Part shown: piece after piece, positions 8,821 through 15,480 of the stretch
How positions within the stretch are numbered: position 1 is the first letter of the stretch
Layout of the letters: each line of letters starts with the position of its first letter
The notes under the pieces: model-generated
Told to the model about the DNA's origin: nothing
The model's database searches: none
Seen by the model: the letters and a program-made list of their open reading frames with translations, nothing else
Assembly (NCBI GenBank): GCA_014695175.1
Contig: JACJNV010000296.1
Coordinates: 1 to 42,950 of the forward strand
DNA: 42,950 bases
Direction of reading: 5' to 3'
DNA from: Microcoleus sp. FACHB-DQ6
GTDB taxonomy: Bacteria > Cyanobacteriota > Cyanobacteriia > Cyanobacteriales > Microcoleaceae
Program-made: the position numbers and the translations under genes

Positions 8821-9810
8821 TTAAGATTTTCCGTTGCCGTCTTGTTGCGATCGCCCTTGGGTCAGTTTTCGCACAGAGCCACTCATACGACGAAGTTTCG
8901 GAACTTTACGTTTGTCTGCGGGCCATCCTTCACGCTGCTGGGAGCGATCGCCATCGGTTTCTTCGGTTCGATCGTGGAACAAGATGTTCCGCGTGGGATA
9001 AGGCAAATCGATGCCGTTTTCCACGTATAGCTTTTTTTTAATAGCACAAATTACCTTGTCGCGCGATCGCAGATCGTCAATTCGGCGCGGCGGAGCAATC
9101 CACCACCGAACGCGGAGATTGACCGTACTTTCTGCTAGATCCATCGCCAGCACATCGGGTGCAGGAGCTTTCAAAACCTCCTTCAGGCTGTACAGTGCTT
9201 CCAGGATTAACTGCTTGGCGTGGTCAATATCGTCGCCGTAACCAATACTAATATCGTATTCCATGCGGCGTTGATCGAAAGCGGTATTCACTGTCACCGT
9301 ATTCGTAAACAATTCGGCATTAGGAATGACAATCCGCCGACCATCATAAGTTTGGATTGTGGTAGCGCGGGTCTCAATATTTTCTACCGTTCCCTCAAAG
9401 TTTTTAAACACAATTTGGTCATCGATTCGGAACGGTTCCGTCAACAGAATTAGGATACCGGCTAAGAAGTTTTGCAAGATCTCGCGAAATGCAAAACCAA
9501 TCGCCACCCCGCTAATTCCCAGCAGTTGCACCAAATCCCCAGCTTTCAATGTGGGAATTACAATCGAAAGAGCAATAAATAGACCGACTAGAACGATCGT
9601 ACCCTGCGCCAACCGTCCTAACACCAGCCCCAAATTTCGAGCTTGGTGGTGGTTGCGGGTAACTCGCCTGACCACTCTCTTAATTTGCCTACCCACAAAG
9701 TAAAAAATTGCAAAGACAATTAATGCCAGCACAATATTGGGCAGCATGATCATAAAGCTGTCGATCATGCTCTGAATCTTTTTCCAGACTATGGATATCT
9801 CTGCCTTCAT
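8821..9810 (-). CDS. MscS-family small-conductance mechanosensitive channel
   Basis: Product of 329 residues. Hydrophobic helices lie at about 18-42, 70-88 and 90-125. The last is the pore-lining TM3, with GISGVAIGFAFREILQNFLAGILILL, a classic MscS helix rich in Gly/Ala. It is followed by the beta domain (EPFRIDDQIVFKNFEGTVENI, TTIQTYDGRRIVIPNAELF) and the C-terminal alpha-beta domain. The last 50 residues (from about 280) are charged, of low complexity and not family-typical. It probably releases osmolytes on hypo-osmotic shock. The protein belongs to the short MscS class rather than the multi-TM MscK type. Which paralogue it is cannot be told from the sequence. Confidence 0.9.
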   Translation of the reverse strand: MKAEISIVWKKIQSMIDSFMIMLPNIVLALIVFAIFYFVGRQIKRVVRRVTRNHHQARNLGLVLGRLAQGTIVLVGLFIALSIVIPTLKAGDLVQLLGISGVAIGFAFREILQNFLAGILILLTEPFRIDDQIVFKNFEGTVENIETRATTIQTYDGRRIVIPNAELFTNTVTVNTAFDQRRMEYDISIGYGDDIDHAKQLILEALYSLKEVLKAPAPDVLAMDLAESTVNLRVRWWIAPPRRIDDLRSRDKVICAIKKKLYVENGIDLPYPTRNILFHDRTEETDGDRSQQREGWPADKRKVPKLRRMSGSVRKLTQGRSQQDGNGKS

Positions 9811-10119
9811 GAAGTTTCCTCGCGCATCAGCCGTTGTCGATAGTAGTAAAATTTAGCTCGATTAAGTTCTATCTAAAGGCTGTAGATTACTACGACGCGA
9901 GGCAGATTTTTTGGCAGTTTTCAAAATTTTGAATGCGGATTATAGGTTGGGATATAGTACAGTTATATCGATTAGTAAACTTCCTGTAGGTGCGGAATAA
10001 TAAAGAAGCCGATGAATTAATGCCGCTTAATTGCAGGAAAAACAAAAACAAGGAATCGCTGACTAAATCCCACCTGCCGATGGTAATCGCCATGCCGACA
10101 CTTCCTGAATTTTTAACTC
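9811..10119. other. Intergenic region without a recognisable feature
   Basis: About 310 bp between two minus-strand genes. A 67-codon frame at 9890-10093 (minus) has a composition unlike a conserved protein and is not called. No hairpin or repeat stands out. The part next to 9810 should carry the promoter of the mscS-type gene. Confidence 0.5.
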
Positions 10120-10752
10120 CTAATTCCCAAAGGGCGGTAAATCGAGTAACTGATTTTTAGAAGGTGGAAGCTGGGCGGGTTTTTTGCCTGGGGCGGAAGT
10201 TTGGCGGATTTCCAGAGCAGTTTCGCCAGGATTTGCAGTGCGAGTAGGTACTATTTCTAAAGAATATACTGTCTCGGTTTTTGCAGGGGCAGGATTTTGG
10301 GCTTTCGTGAGCAAGTCAACAGCATCTCCGAGGGCGCTAGTTAAATTTTTGCTAGTTTCGGCGTGACGGGCTTCTTCTTGTTTGAGGGCTTGAGTGAGTT
10401 GTTTAACTTGTTCGATCGCCCGATCGCGCTCTTCGAGAACTTCTGCTAACTTAGCTTTAAGTTCGCCTACTGTTTGCAGTTGTGCGATTTCCTGCTGGCG
10501 AGCAACCCCAGCATCATCCTCTTCGGGCACAAGGGGGGAAAAATTTTGTAATTGCTCTATTTGTGCTTCCAGAGAAGCGATGGTTTGTTGAGTTAATTTA
10601 GCATCATTCCGCCGCTGCTCGGCTTCGGTATTGTAGAGTTGGCGCCACTGAGCCGCACTTTCACCGGCCTCATCTCGATCGCGCGAAACTTCTGTTAACT
10701 GCTGTTGCAGCCGCTTGATTTCATCTAACCACTGTCTGACATCCTGAGCCAT
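10120..10752 (-). CDS. Coiled-coil protein of unknown function
   Basis: Product of 210 residues, cytoplasmic, with no signal or membrane segment. Residues 1-75 and 85-150 are strongly predicted coiled coil (MAQDVRQWLDEIKRLQQQLT; LKAKLAEVLEERDRAIEQVK), rich in Glu, Gln and Lys. The last 50 residues are Pro/Thr-rich and end LLDLPPFGN. The family appears conserved in cyanobacteria as a hypothetical protein. No function can be read. The start codon is preceded at three bases by a TTTAGAT-type tandem repeat in place of a Shine-Dalgarno. It is divergent from the yihY-like gene. Confidence 0.75.
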   Translation of the reverse strand: MAQDVRQWLDEIKRLQQQLTEVSRDRDEAGESAAQWRQLYNTEAEQRRNDAKLTQQTIASLEAQIEQLQNFSPLVPEEDDAGVARQQEIAQLQTVGELKAKLAEVLEERDRAIEQVKQLTQALKQEEARHAETSKNLTSALGDAVDLLTKAQNPAPAKTETVYSLEIVPTRTANPGETALEIRQTSAPGKKPAQLPPSKNQLLDLPPFGN

Positions 10753-10755
10753 ATT

Positions 10756-10794
10756 GATTTTAGATTTTAGATTTTAGATTTTAGATTTTAGATT
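10756..10794. repeat. Heptamer tandem repeat (GATTTTA)n before a start codon
   Basis: Five and a half perfect copies of GATTTTA. They begin three bases upstream (on the minus strand) of the ATG of the coiled-coil gene ending at 10120. This is the same repeat and the same placement as at 4561 and 41107. Confidence 0.9.
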
Positions 10795-10888
10795 AGCAAT
10801 GGCTTAATTAATTAACGCTCCTTATTTCCAGTTGCCCGATCGTCCTGCATCCATTTTCCCTTTTCTAGTTCCCCCTGTCCTGTGCGCT

Positions 10889-11914
10889 ATGAACATTTCT
10901 TACTCGTTGCGCTACCTGATTTTAGCTTTGTTTAAGGCGCTTTTAAGCTTGCTTCGAGCTCTCAAACGGAAATTTGGGGGTTTTTGGCTGTTTTGTCGGT
11001 GTTTGACTTGGGGTACGCTCAAGGAAGTCGGGGCGAAGGCGGGAGAGCAGCGTTTGCCGGGGCTGTCTGCGGAAATGGCCTACAATTCTATGCTGGCGCT
11101 GTTTCCGGGGCTGTTGGCTATGTTATCTGCGATCGCTCTCTTTGAACCTTTGCAGTCAACACTTTATCAACTCGCCCGTCTTTTGGGCGAAGTTATACCC
11201 GATGACGTGCGGAATTTGATTGGTGGCTTAATCAAAGAAATTCTGTTAACTCGGAGTAAAGGGCTGTTTTCAGTGAGCTTTTTTGGGGCGATTTGGGTAT
11301 TTTCTGGAGTAATGAGCGCGGCGATGGCTGCACTCGATCGCATCCATGAAATCCCGAGCGATCGAACTAGACCATTTTGGAAAGCCAAACTTATTTCTCT
11401 GGCGCTGAGTATCGGTACAATTGTGCTGTTAATTCTAGCATCGGGAGTAGTATTTGTCAGCGACTTAATTGTACAAGCTATTGCCCGCCAGAGTTGCCTG
11501 CTGGAGTCCGTCGCCAATTGCGATTTAAAAGATGTCCAAAATTGCTTGATCCTCGCCGGAAATTGCCCTTTAGAGTCGCAACTGTTAGGTGCTTGGCGGC
11601 TGTGGCGGTGGCCGATTTCTTTGGGAATTGTATCACTGGCTTTTGCTTTTGTTTACCGCTACGGGCCTAGCCGCCGTCAACCAGATATTCCTATTTTGTC
11701 GGGAGCTGTTTTGGCTGCTCTTTTGTGGGCGCTATTTTCAGCTTTATTTCGGTTTTATGTTTTGCATTTGGGCAATTTCACGTGGACTTTCGGCACAATC
11801 GGAAGTTTTATTGTGTTGCTGCTGTGGCTGGATATTTCTTCTTTGGTGATGCTGATAGGCGCTCTGTTGAATGTGACAGTGGGAAAGGCTATGAAACAAT
11901 CAAAATTAAAATAA
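10889..11914 (+). CDS. YihY/BrkB family inner-membrane protein
   Basis: Product of 341 residues from the ATG at 10889. The frame can extend to a TTG at 10832, but that adds a non-conserved leader. Six or so hydrophobic segments and the family blocks AEMAYNSMLALFPGLLAMLS, FGAIWVFSGVMSAAMAALDRI and FRFYVLHLGNFTWTFGTIGSFIVLLLWLDISSLVMLIGALLN match the YihY/BrkB (UPF0761) family. One feature is uncommon: a Cys-containing extracytoplasmic loop at about 205-235 (SCLLESVANCDLKDVQNC...). The family was once called ribonuclease BN in error. Its transport role is unsettled. It stands alone on the plus strand. Confidence 0.9.
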   Translation: MNISYSLRYLILALFKALLSLLRALKRKFGGFWLFCRCLTWGTLKEVGAKAGEQRLPGLSAEMAYNSMLALFPGLLAMLSAIALFEPLQSTLYQLARLLGEVIPDDVRNLIGGLIKEILLTRSKGLFSVSFFGAIWVFSGVMSAAMAALDRIHEIPSDRTRPFWKAKLISLALSIGTIVLLILASGVVFVSDLIVQAIARQSCLLESVANCDLKDVQNCLILAGNCPLESQLLGAWRLWRWPISLGIVSLAFAFVYRYGPSRRQPDIPILSGAVLAALLWALFSALFRFYVLHLGNFTWTFGTIGSFIVLLLWLDISSLVMLIGALLNVTVGKAMKQSKLK

Positions 11915-11958
11915 TTTGTTAATTTTGAATTGTTAATTGTTATTTGCCGGATGCTGGC

Positions 11959-12147
11959 TTACCTACGGAGTAAAGTGCTGAGGATGCCCGCAACAAAAGA
12001 CAGAAAAATCAGTATCCAAATGACACCACCGGGAATGAATGTCAAGAGGCCAACACCTCTGAGAATCCAAACTAGGAGGGTGAGGCCCAGGATAGTCAAA
12101 AATATGCGGGTAGATGGTCGCATTTGAAATCTAGGAGAATTAGTCAT
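11959..12147 (-). CDS. Small two-helix membrane protein of unknown function
   Basis: Product of 62 residues: a short polar N-terminus (MTNSPRFQMRPSTR), one hydrophobic helix (IFLTILGLTLLVWILRGVGL) and a second (GGVIWILIFLSFVAGILSTL), ending in RR. The pattern looks conserved among cyanobacteria. Met9 is an alternative start. Its ATG (12145-12147, minus) shares bases with the ATG of the plus-strand gene at 12146: both starts lie in one CATG. Expression of the two genes must therefore use promoters inside each other's coding DNA. Confidence 0.7.
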   Translation of the reverse strand: MTNSPRFQMRPSTRIFLTILGLTLLVWILRGVGLLTFIPGGVIWILIFLSFVAGILSTLLRR

Positions 12148-12808
12148 GTTGAATGTTAAAGTTTTGTCTGGATCAATGATAGCTGCTCTGCTGGCGATCG
12201 GCAGTTACCTCACCTTAATTTCCACTCCCGGTTCCACTGTTGCACCTGGGGCTACAAATGTGCTGGGAGAAGCGGCAAATGCTGCTCAAAAAACACCTTC
12301 TGCAAGTTTAACAATTTCCGATCGCACAATTGGAGCGGCGAAGGTGGGGATGACTTTCGGACAATTGAAAAAGACTTTGGGTTCCACAGCACAGTTTAAG
12401 GTACAGTCTCCTTTTATGGTAGACTTTGATGCTGTGGCTGTCAGCCAGTCGGGAAAAGTGCAATATCGGATTATCTACGCTGCGGGTACAAAGCTAAAAG
12501 ATACCGATGTCATTGAACTTTTGATGACTGACAATCCTAGTTATAAAACAGTTCAGGGCGTCGGGCCGGGAATGACTCTGAAACAAGCTGAGGCAATTTA
12601 CGGCAAGGCTACTTTATCTTATAACGTGGATAATGAAATGAGAGAAGGGGTTGTATTTGCCAAGCAACCCACTAGAAACACTATGTTTGTTCCCAAGGCT
12701 GAAGGCAAACAATTTGGGGGAGTTTATGGCGCTGGTCAAGGGGGATTTTTTCAGACTAATAAGTATCACCCGAATGCTGTAATTAAGTCTGTGATGGTGC
12801 GGAAGTAA
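12146..12808 (+). CDS. Secreted or membrane-anchored protein of unknown function
   Basis: Product of 220 residues with an N-terminal hydrophobic segment (about 8-26, GSMIAALLAIGSYLTLIST), probably a signal anchor or signal peptide. The mature part repeats a small motif twice: IGAAKVGMTFGQLKKTLGS (about 62-80) and GVGPGMTLKQAEAIYGKA (about 137-154). These are paired G-M-T/L-x-x-L-x-x-x-YG elements like those found in periplasmic beta domains. A GGAG Shine-Dalgarno lies 8 bases before the ATG, inside the divergent small gene. Function is unknown; the repeated motif suggests an internal duplication. Confidence 0.75.
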   Translation: MLNVKVLSGSMIAALLAIGSYLTLISTPGSTVAPGATNVLGEAANAAQKTPSASLTISDRTIGAAKVGMTFGQLKKTLGSTAQFKVQSPFMVDFDAVAVSQSGKVQYRIIYAAGTKLKDTDVIELLMTDNPSYKTVQGVGPGMTLKQAEAIYGKATLSYNVDNEMREGVVFAKQPTRNTMFVPKAEGKQFGGVYGAGQGGFFQTNKYHPNAVIKSVMVRK

Positions 12809-12814
12809 GTTATC

Positions 12815-12966
12815 AGTCCTGGACGCAAAAACCCGGTTTTTTAACGTAACTGCGTCATGTTAGGTTGATGGCGCGAGAAAGCGGGTTTTTTGCTGTTTCT
12901 GCGGGCTGTAATGCGTCTTCTGGGCAAAAAAAAAACCGATTTCTAACCACCACTGCGTCCAGGACT
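12815..12966. repeat. 152-bp MITE-like block with 13-bp perfect terminal inverted repeats
   Basis: The block is bounded by AGTCCTGGACGCA (12815-12827) and TGCGTCCAGGACT (12954-12966), an exact inverted pair. Both ends continue inward to CGGTTTTTT-type runs. Inside, GCAAAAACCCG (12825-12835) and CGGGTTTTTTGC (12882-12893) form another stem with T-rich flanks. The block lies between the 3' ends of two convergent genes and may also terminate both. It has no coding capacity, so if mobile it would depend on a transposase elsewhere. Confidence 0.6.
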
Positions 12967-12973
12967 ATAAAAA

Positions 12974-13666
12974 TTAAGGATTAACTGTGGGTAACTCCAA
13001 ATACTCTTCGTTGTCCAGATCATCTCTAATGTTCTCCAGTATTTGACGCAAATACTCTAGGGCTTCTTCCTTAATTTTTAAGAGTTCCTCAATCGTCTTA
13101 TCTCGCCCCACTTCCTCAAAAGACTTAATCCCGTGTGCTAAGTCATTTCTATTACTTTTAATAACTACAAGGTTTTGCCCGTTTTTTGTTTTAGCAAAGT
13201 CTGTTTGATATGAAAAACCATATTTTTCTGCTATTTCTTTAATCAACCTAGCATCCACATTTCCGGAAAATAGTTTTTCGCGATCAAATGTAGCTGTGAT
13301 GATATCAGTAGAGAGTTGGTTAATTGTTAAATAAAGTTTCTTAGGAGAACGATTTTTAAGATTTTGGAGGACAATCAGTTTGATTTCTGGTTTTAGTTGG
13401 TCAAAGGAGATTGCTTTATTTTTGAACTCCTCAAATATGGCTTCAATGGCATTTCGCATAGTGGATTCAACTAGGTTATACAGTAACAAAAAACCATTAG
13501 CTTTGAGAGTTTTTGCTAACTCGGGATCGATGCTTTTAATTTTGTATTTGCCAGGAGTATCGAGGAAAGCTAACTTCGTTGTCTGTTTTTCCAAGCTCTC
13601 CAGAAAAATGAAGTAATCATTCACCTCTTTGGCGCGTGTATTAAAGTCTAATAGTACAGTATTCAT
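12974..13666 (-). CDS. HEPN-domain RNase-like protein (MAE_28990/MAE_18760 type)
   Basis: Product of 230 residues, mostly helical. It carries the HEPN signature R-x4-H as RNDLAHG (R173, H178), the metal-independent RNase centre of toxins and CRISPR/abortive-infection effectors. The N-terminal part (MNTVLLDFNTRAKEVNDYFI, GFLLLYNLVESTMRNAIEAI) fits the MAE_28990/MAE_18760-like HEPN family as I remember it. Members of this family are often paired with a DUF262 gene. That is the case here: remains of a DUF262 gene lie immediately upstream on the same strand, its residual stop only about 15 bp before this ATG. Predicted role: RNase of a conflict or anti-phage module. Whether it is still active with a broken partner is unknown. 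Confidence 0.8.
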   Translation of the reverse strand: MNTVLLDFNTRAKEVNDYFIFLESLEKQTTKLAFLDTPGKYKIKSIDPELAKTLKANGFLLLYNLVESTMRNAIEAIFEEFKNKAISFDQLKPEIKLIVLQNLKNRSPKKLYLTINQLSTDIITATFDREKLFSGNVDARLIKEIAEKYGFSYQTDFAKTKNGQNLVVIKSNRNDLAHGIKSFEEVGRDKTIEELLKIKEEALEYLRQILENIRDDLDNEEYLELPTVNP

Positions 13667-13680
13667 GCTTGACCTAGCAG

Positions 13681-14315
13681 TTAATCGCGGACATATTTAA
13701 TCGTCGGCACAATTACTTTATTTCTAAAACGGGTTGCCTCAGATTGTGTGGAGTATGTAAAATGGATTGACATTGCAATTAAAATGATTGTATCCGTTCA
13801 AATAAATCTCTTCTGAATTCCTTATTTGCAGCTTCAGTTAATTGGATCGTCCGAACTGTTTTTCGGTTGAAGTTCCTCTGCCGACTAGGGAGTAAATCAC
13901 TAAACTTAAATCCATTTAAACGCTCTATTTTTTTGAGTCCACTTAAGGTTAATTCGTTGTTAACAAATCTAGTTAGGGTAAGAATGCGTGGTGCACCGTC
14001 TACGATCTCTAAACGTGGTTCATCATTTTCATCATGACCGATATCAACAACGAATATAGAAGGTATTGGCAGCCCCCAAATTACCGATTCGATAAACTTT
14101 GATTGCCTTGCTTCATCCCAAACCAGTTCGCGTTGGTAGTTGGGAATAAACAACTTCTTATTAGTATCATCGTTAATTCCTTCCATATATTTTTGAACAA
14201 GTATTTCGAGTGGATAGTCTCTCGTATCGTAATTAATTTGCTTCTGCTTGTCGCGAATTTGGGCTTCAGCAGCATCTTTGTCTTGGAGCGTAATTTCTTC
14301 GAGTTTCGATCGCAT
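13681..14315 (-). pseudogene. Decayed DUF262 (ParB-like/GmrSD-type) gene
   Basis: An open frame from 14315 to 13779 gives 178 residues. It has the DUF262 N-terminal block (FIPNYQRELVWDEARQSKFI, SVIWGLPIPSIFVVDIG) and the site usually read as DGQQR, here DGAPR (106-110). It stops at FERIQSF, where the family normally continues FxRINTGG and 150 or more further residues. Past this stop, a second frame stays open without interruption (AMSIHFTYSTQSEATRFRNK ... YVRD) to a TAA at 13681-13683. It looks coding, so a frameshift plus loss of the middle is likely. The next gene is the HEPN protein, starting 15 bp later. The changed DGAPR box also argues against activity. It could be a functional short protein, but I consider decay more likely. 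Confidence 0.65.
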
Positions 14316-14449
14316 ATTTTTAAGTAACGAGAAAGTGTTGTGGATATGATAATTTTACCACAGCCCAAGGTAGATAAAGTCCTGTTCGTAGAATTTTAGT
14401 TTTGAGGCTACCGCAGTGTAAATTCTGATTGGGCTAAGATGGTACGGAC

Positions 14450-14477
14450 GATCGCACTTATCGAAAAAAGTGCGATC
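14450..14477. repeat. HIP1-containing hairpin
   Basis: Arms 14450-14459 and 14468-14477 (GATCGCACTT / AAGTGCGATC) pair perfectly around an eight-base loop. It lies downstream of the small minus-strand gene at 14519-14767 and upstream of the DUF262 remnant. Without a clear T tract, a terminator role is only possible. Confidence 0.5.
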
Positions 14478-14518
14478 GCAAATGTTTAGTTAACTGAAAT
14501 CGCCGCGAAAATTACCAT

Positions 14519-14767
14519 TTATAACGCGATGCTGAGGTAATTGGAAGGGCGGCAGGTCGCCGATAAACGGTGACTTTCCCCACTGGAATCGAACACAACC
14601 TCAAACTTAACGTGAGGTATAGTTTGTTGCAAAAACTGAAAATGCCCGTCTGCATCTGAACGACTGCGGAAGCGGGCAACAATAATCCATTGCTGAGTGG
14701 GTAACAGACGGGCGATCGCCCAACAACACAAGCGTTGTTTGTATGTCATCATAGAATTTGTCTCCAT
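14519..14767 (-). CDS. Small conserved hypothetical protein
   Basis: Product of 82 residues with no signal peptide. The central block QQWIIVARFRSRSDADGHFQ followed by FLQQTIPHVKFEVVFD looks like a compact alpha-beta unit (strand-helix-strand) and is typical of short cyanobacterial hypothetical proteins. Met6 or Met7 are alternative starts. It stands between the DUF262 remnant (same strand) and the divergent RHH pair. No function is assigned. Confidence 0.6.
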   Translation of the reverse strand: METNSMMTYKQRLCCWAIARLLPTQQWIIVARFRSRSDADGHFQFLQQTIPHVKFEVVFDSSGESHRLSATCRPSNYLSIAL

Positions 14768-14955
14768 TGAATGTTGGAGCCAGAGCCAGCCCGGAACCTT
14801 GGACAGTAAGGGGCTGGCTTTTGACTTGTTAGGGCTTGAGCCTTATATACACTAATAGCATAAGTTGATGTCATTGACATCAAATGACACAAAAAGAGAT
14901 CAAAGGGTGTTGGAGTGTAAGATTGAAGACAATTGAAGTAAAACCATGCCTGCCA

Positions 14956-15132
14956 ATGCCTTCACGAATGCGAGTCACAGTTACACTGCCAGAAGACGTT
15001 CATCAAGCCTTGTCCGAATGGGCCGAAGAAGAAGATAGAACGCTCGCAAACCTGCTTTCCCATGTGGCAGCTAAAGCAGTCAGAGAACGCCAAGAGCAGA
15101 AAAAAGATAAATCAGAAGGCGATCGCCCTTAA
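14956..15132 (+). CDS. Ribbon-helix-helix (CopG-like) small protein, first of a tandem pair
   Basis: Product of 58 residues from the ATG at 14956; the frame is open back to 14884, and Met4 (14968) is another possible start. It has the RHH pattern: strand RVTVTLPEDVHQALSEWAEE, helix, then DRTLANLLSHVAAKAVRERQ, with a polar tail EQKKDKSEGDRP. Such proteins are dimeric DNA binders, often antitoxins or autorepressors. No toxin gene is adjacent. It is paralogous to the gene at 15187, with an almost identical C-terminal tail. The last codons contain a GCGATCGC (HIP1) site. Confidence 0.7.
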   Translation: MPSRMRVTVTLPEDVHQALSEWAEEEDRTLANLLSHVAAKAVRERQEQKKDKSEGDRP

Positions 15133-15186
15133 GCGATGGCCCCGGCGTAAGATGGACTGTGTTGAAATGTTTTGCAGTACAACGAA

Positions 15187-15363
15187 ATGGCTTCACGGGG
15201 ACGAGTTACCGCATACCTACCAGAAGAGATTCAAAAAGCTCTCGAAGAATGGGCAGAAGAAGAAAGCAGATCCGTCAGCAGTTTGACAACGTACCTGCTG
15301 ACTAAATCTGTTAGAGAACGCCAAGAACAGAAAAAAGATAAATCAGAAAGCGATCGCCCTTAA
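15187..15363 (+). CDS. Ribbon-helix-helix (CopG-like) small protein, second of a tandem pair
   Basis: Product of 58 residues from the ATG at 15187 (MASRGRV). It has the RHH pattern GRVTAYLPEEIQKALEEWAE, then SRSVSSLTTYLLTKSVRERQ, and the tail EQKKDKSESDRP. The tail differs from that of its upstream neighbour by one residue, while the DNA-contacting strand differs more. This suggests duplication followed by change of target. A 54-bp gap separates the two genes. No Shine-Dalgarno is evident. Confidence 0.7.
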   Translation: MASRGRVTAYLPEEIQKALEEWAEEESRSVSSLTTYLLTKSVRERQEQKKDKSESDRP

Positions 15364-15443
15364 GAACGATCGCCCGCGATCCCATCCGCGTCCATCCGCG
15401 TCCATCCGCCTACATCTGCGGTCAAAAAAAGAACCATCGCCTC

Positions 15444-15471
15444 AAAAAAATAAGGTGGGCCGCAGCCCACC
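15444..15471 (-). terminator. Rho-independent terminator of clpB
   Basis: On the minus strand, GGTGGGC (15465-15471) and GCCCACC (15454-15460) form a perfect 7-bp GC-rich stem around TGCG. It is followed by TTATTTTTTT (15453-15444). It lies 9 bp after the clpB stop codon. It is the best intrinsic terminator in the window. Confidence 0.8.
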
Positions 15472-15480
15472 CTACCCAAA

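Noticed and set aside
9890-10093. 67-codon frame (minus)
   Set aside because: No recognisable motif, odd composition, and no ribosome binding site.
14575-14610. tRNA T-arm-like text (GTTCGATTCC on the minus strand)
   Set aside because: It is inside the 82-residue coding frame and has no acceptor, D-arm or anticodon structure around it.
15364-15443. CRISPR-like array from the repeated CATCCGCGTC words
   Set aside because: The repeats are only about 10 bases, directly abutting and without spacers. This is a short tandem repeat.
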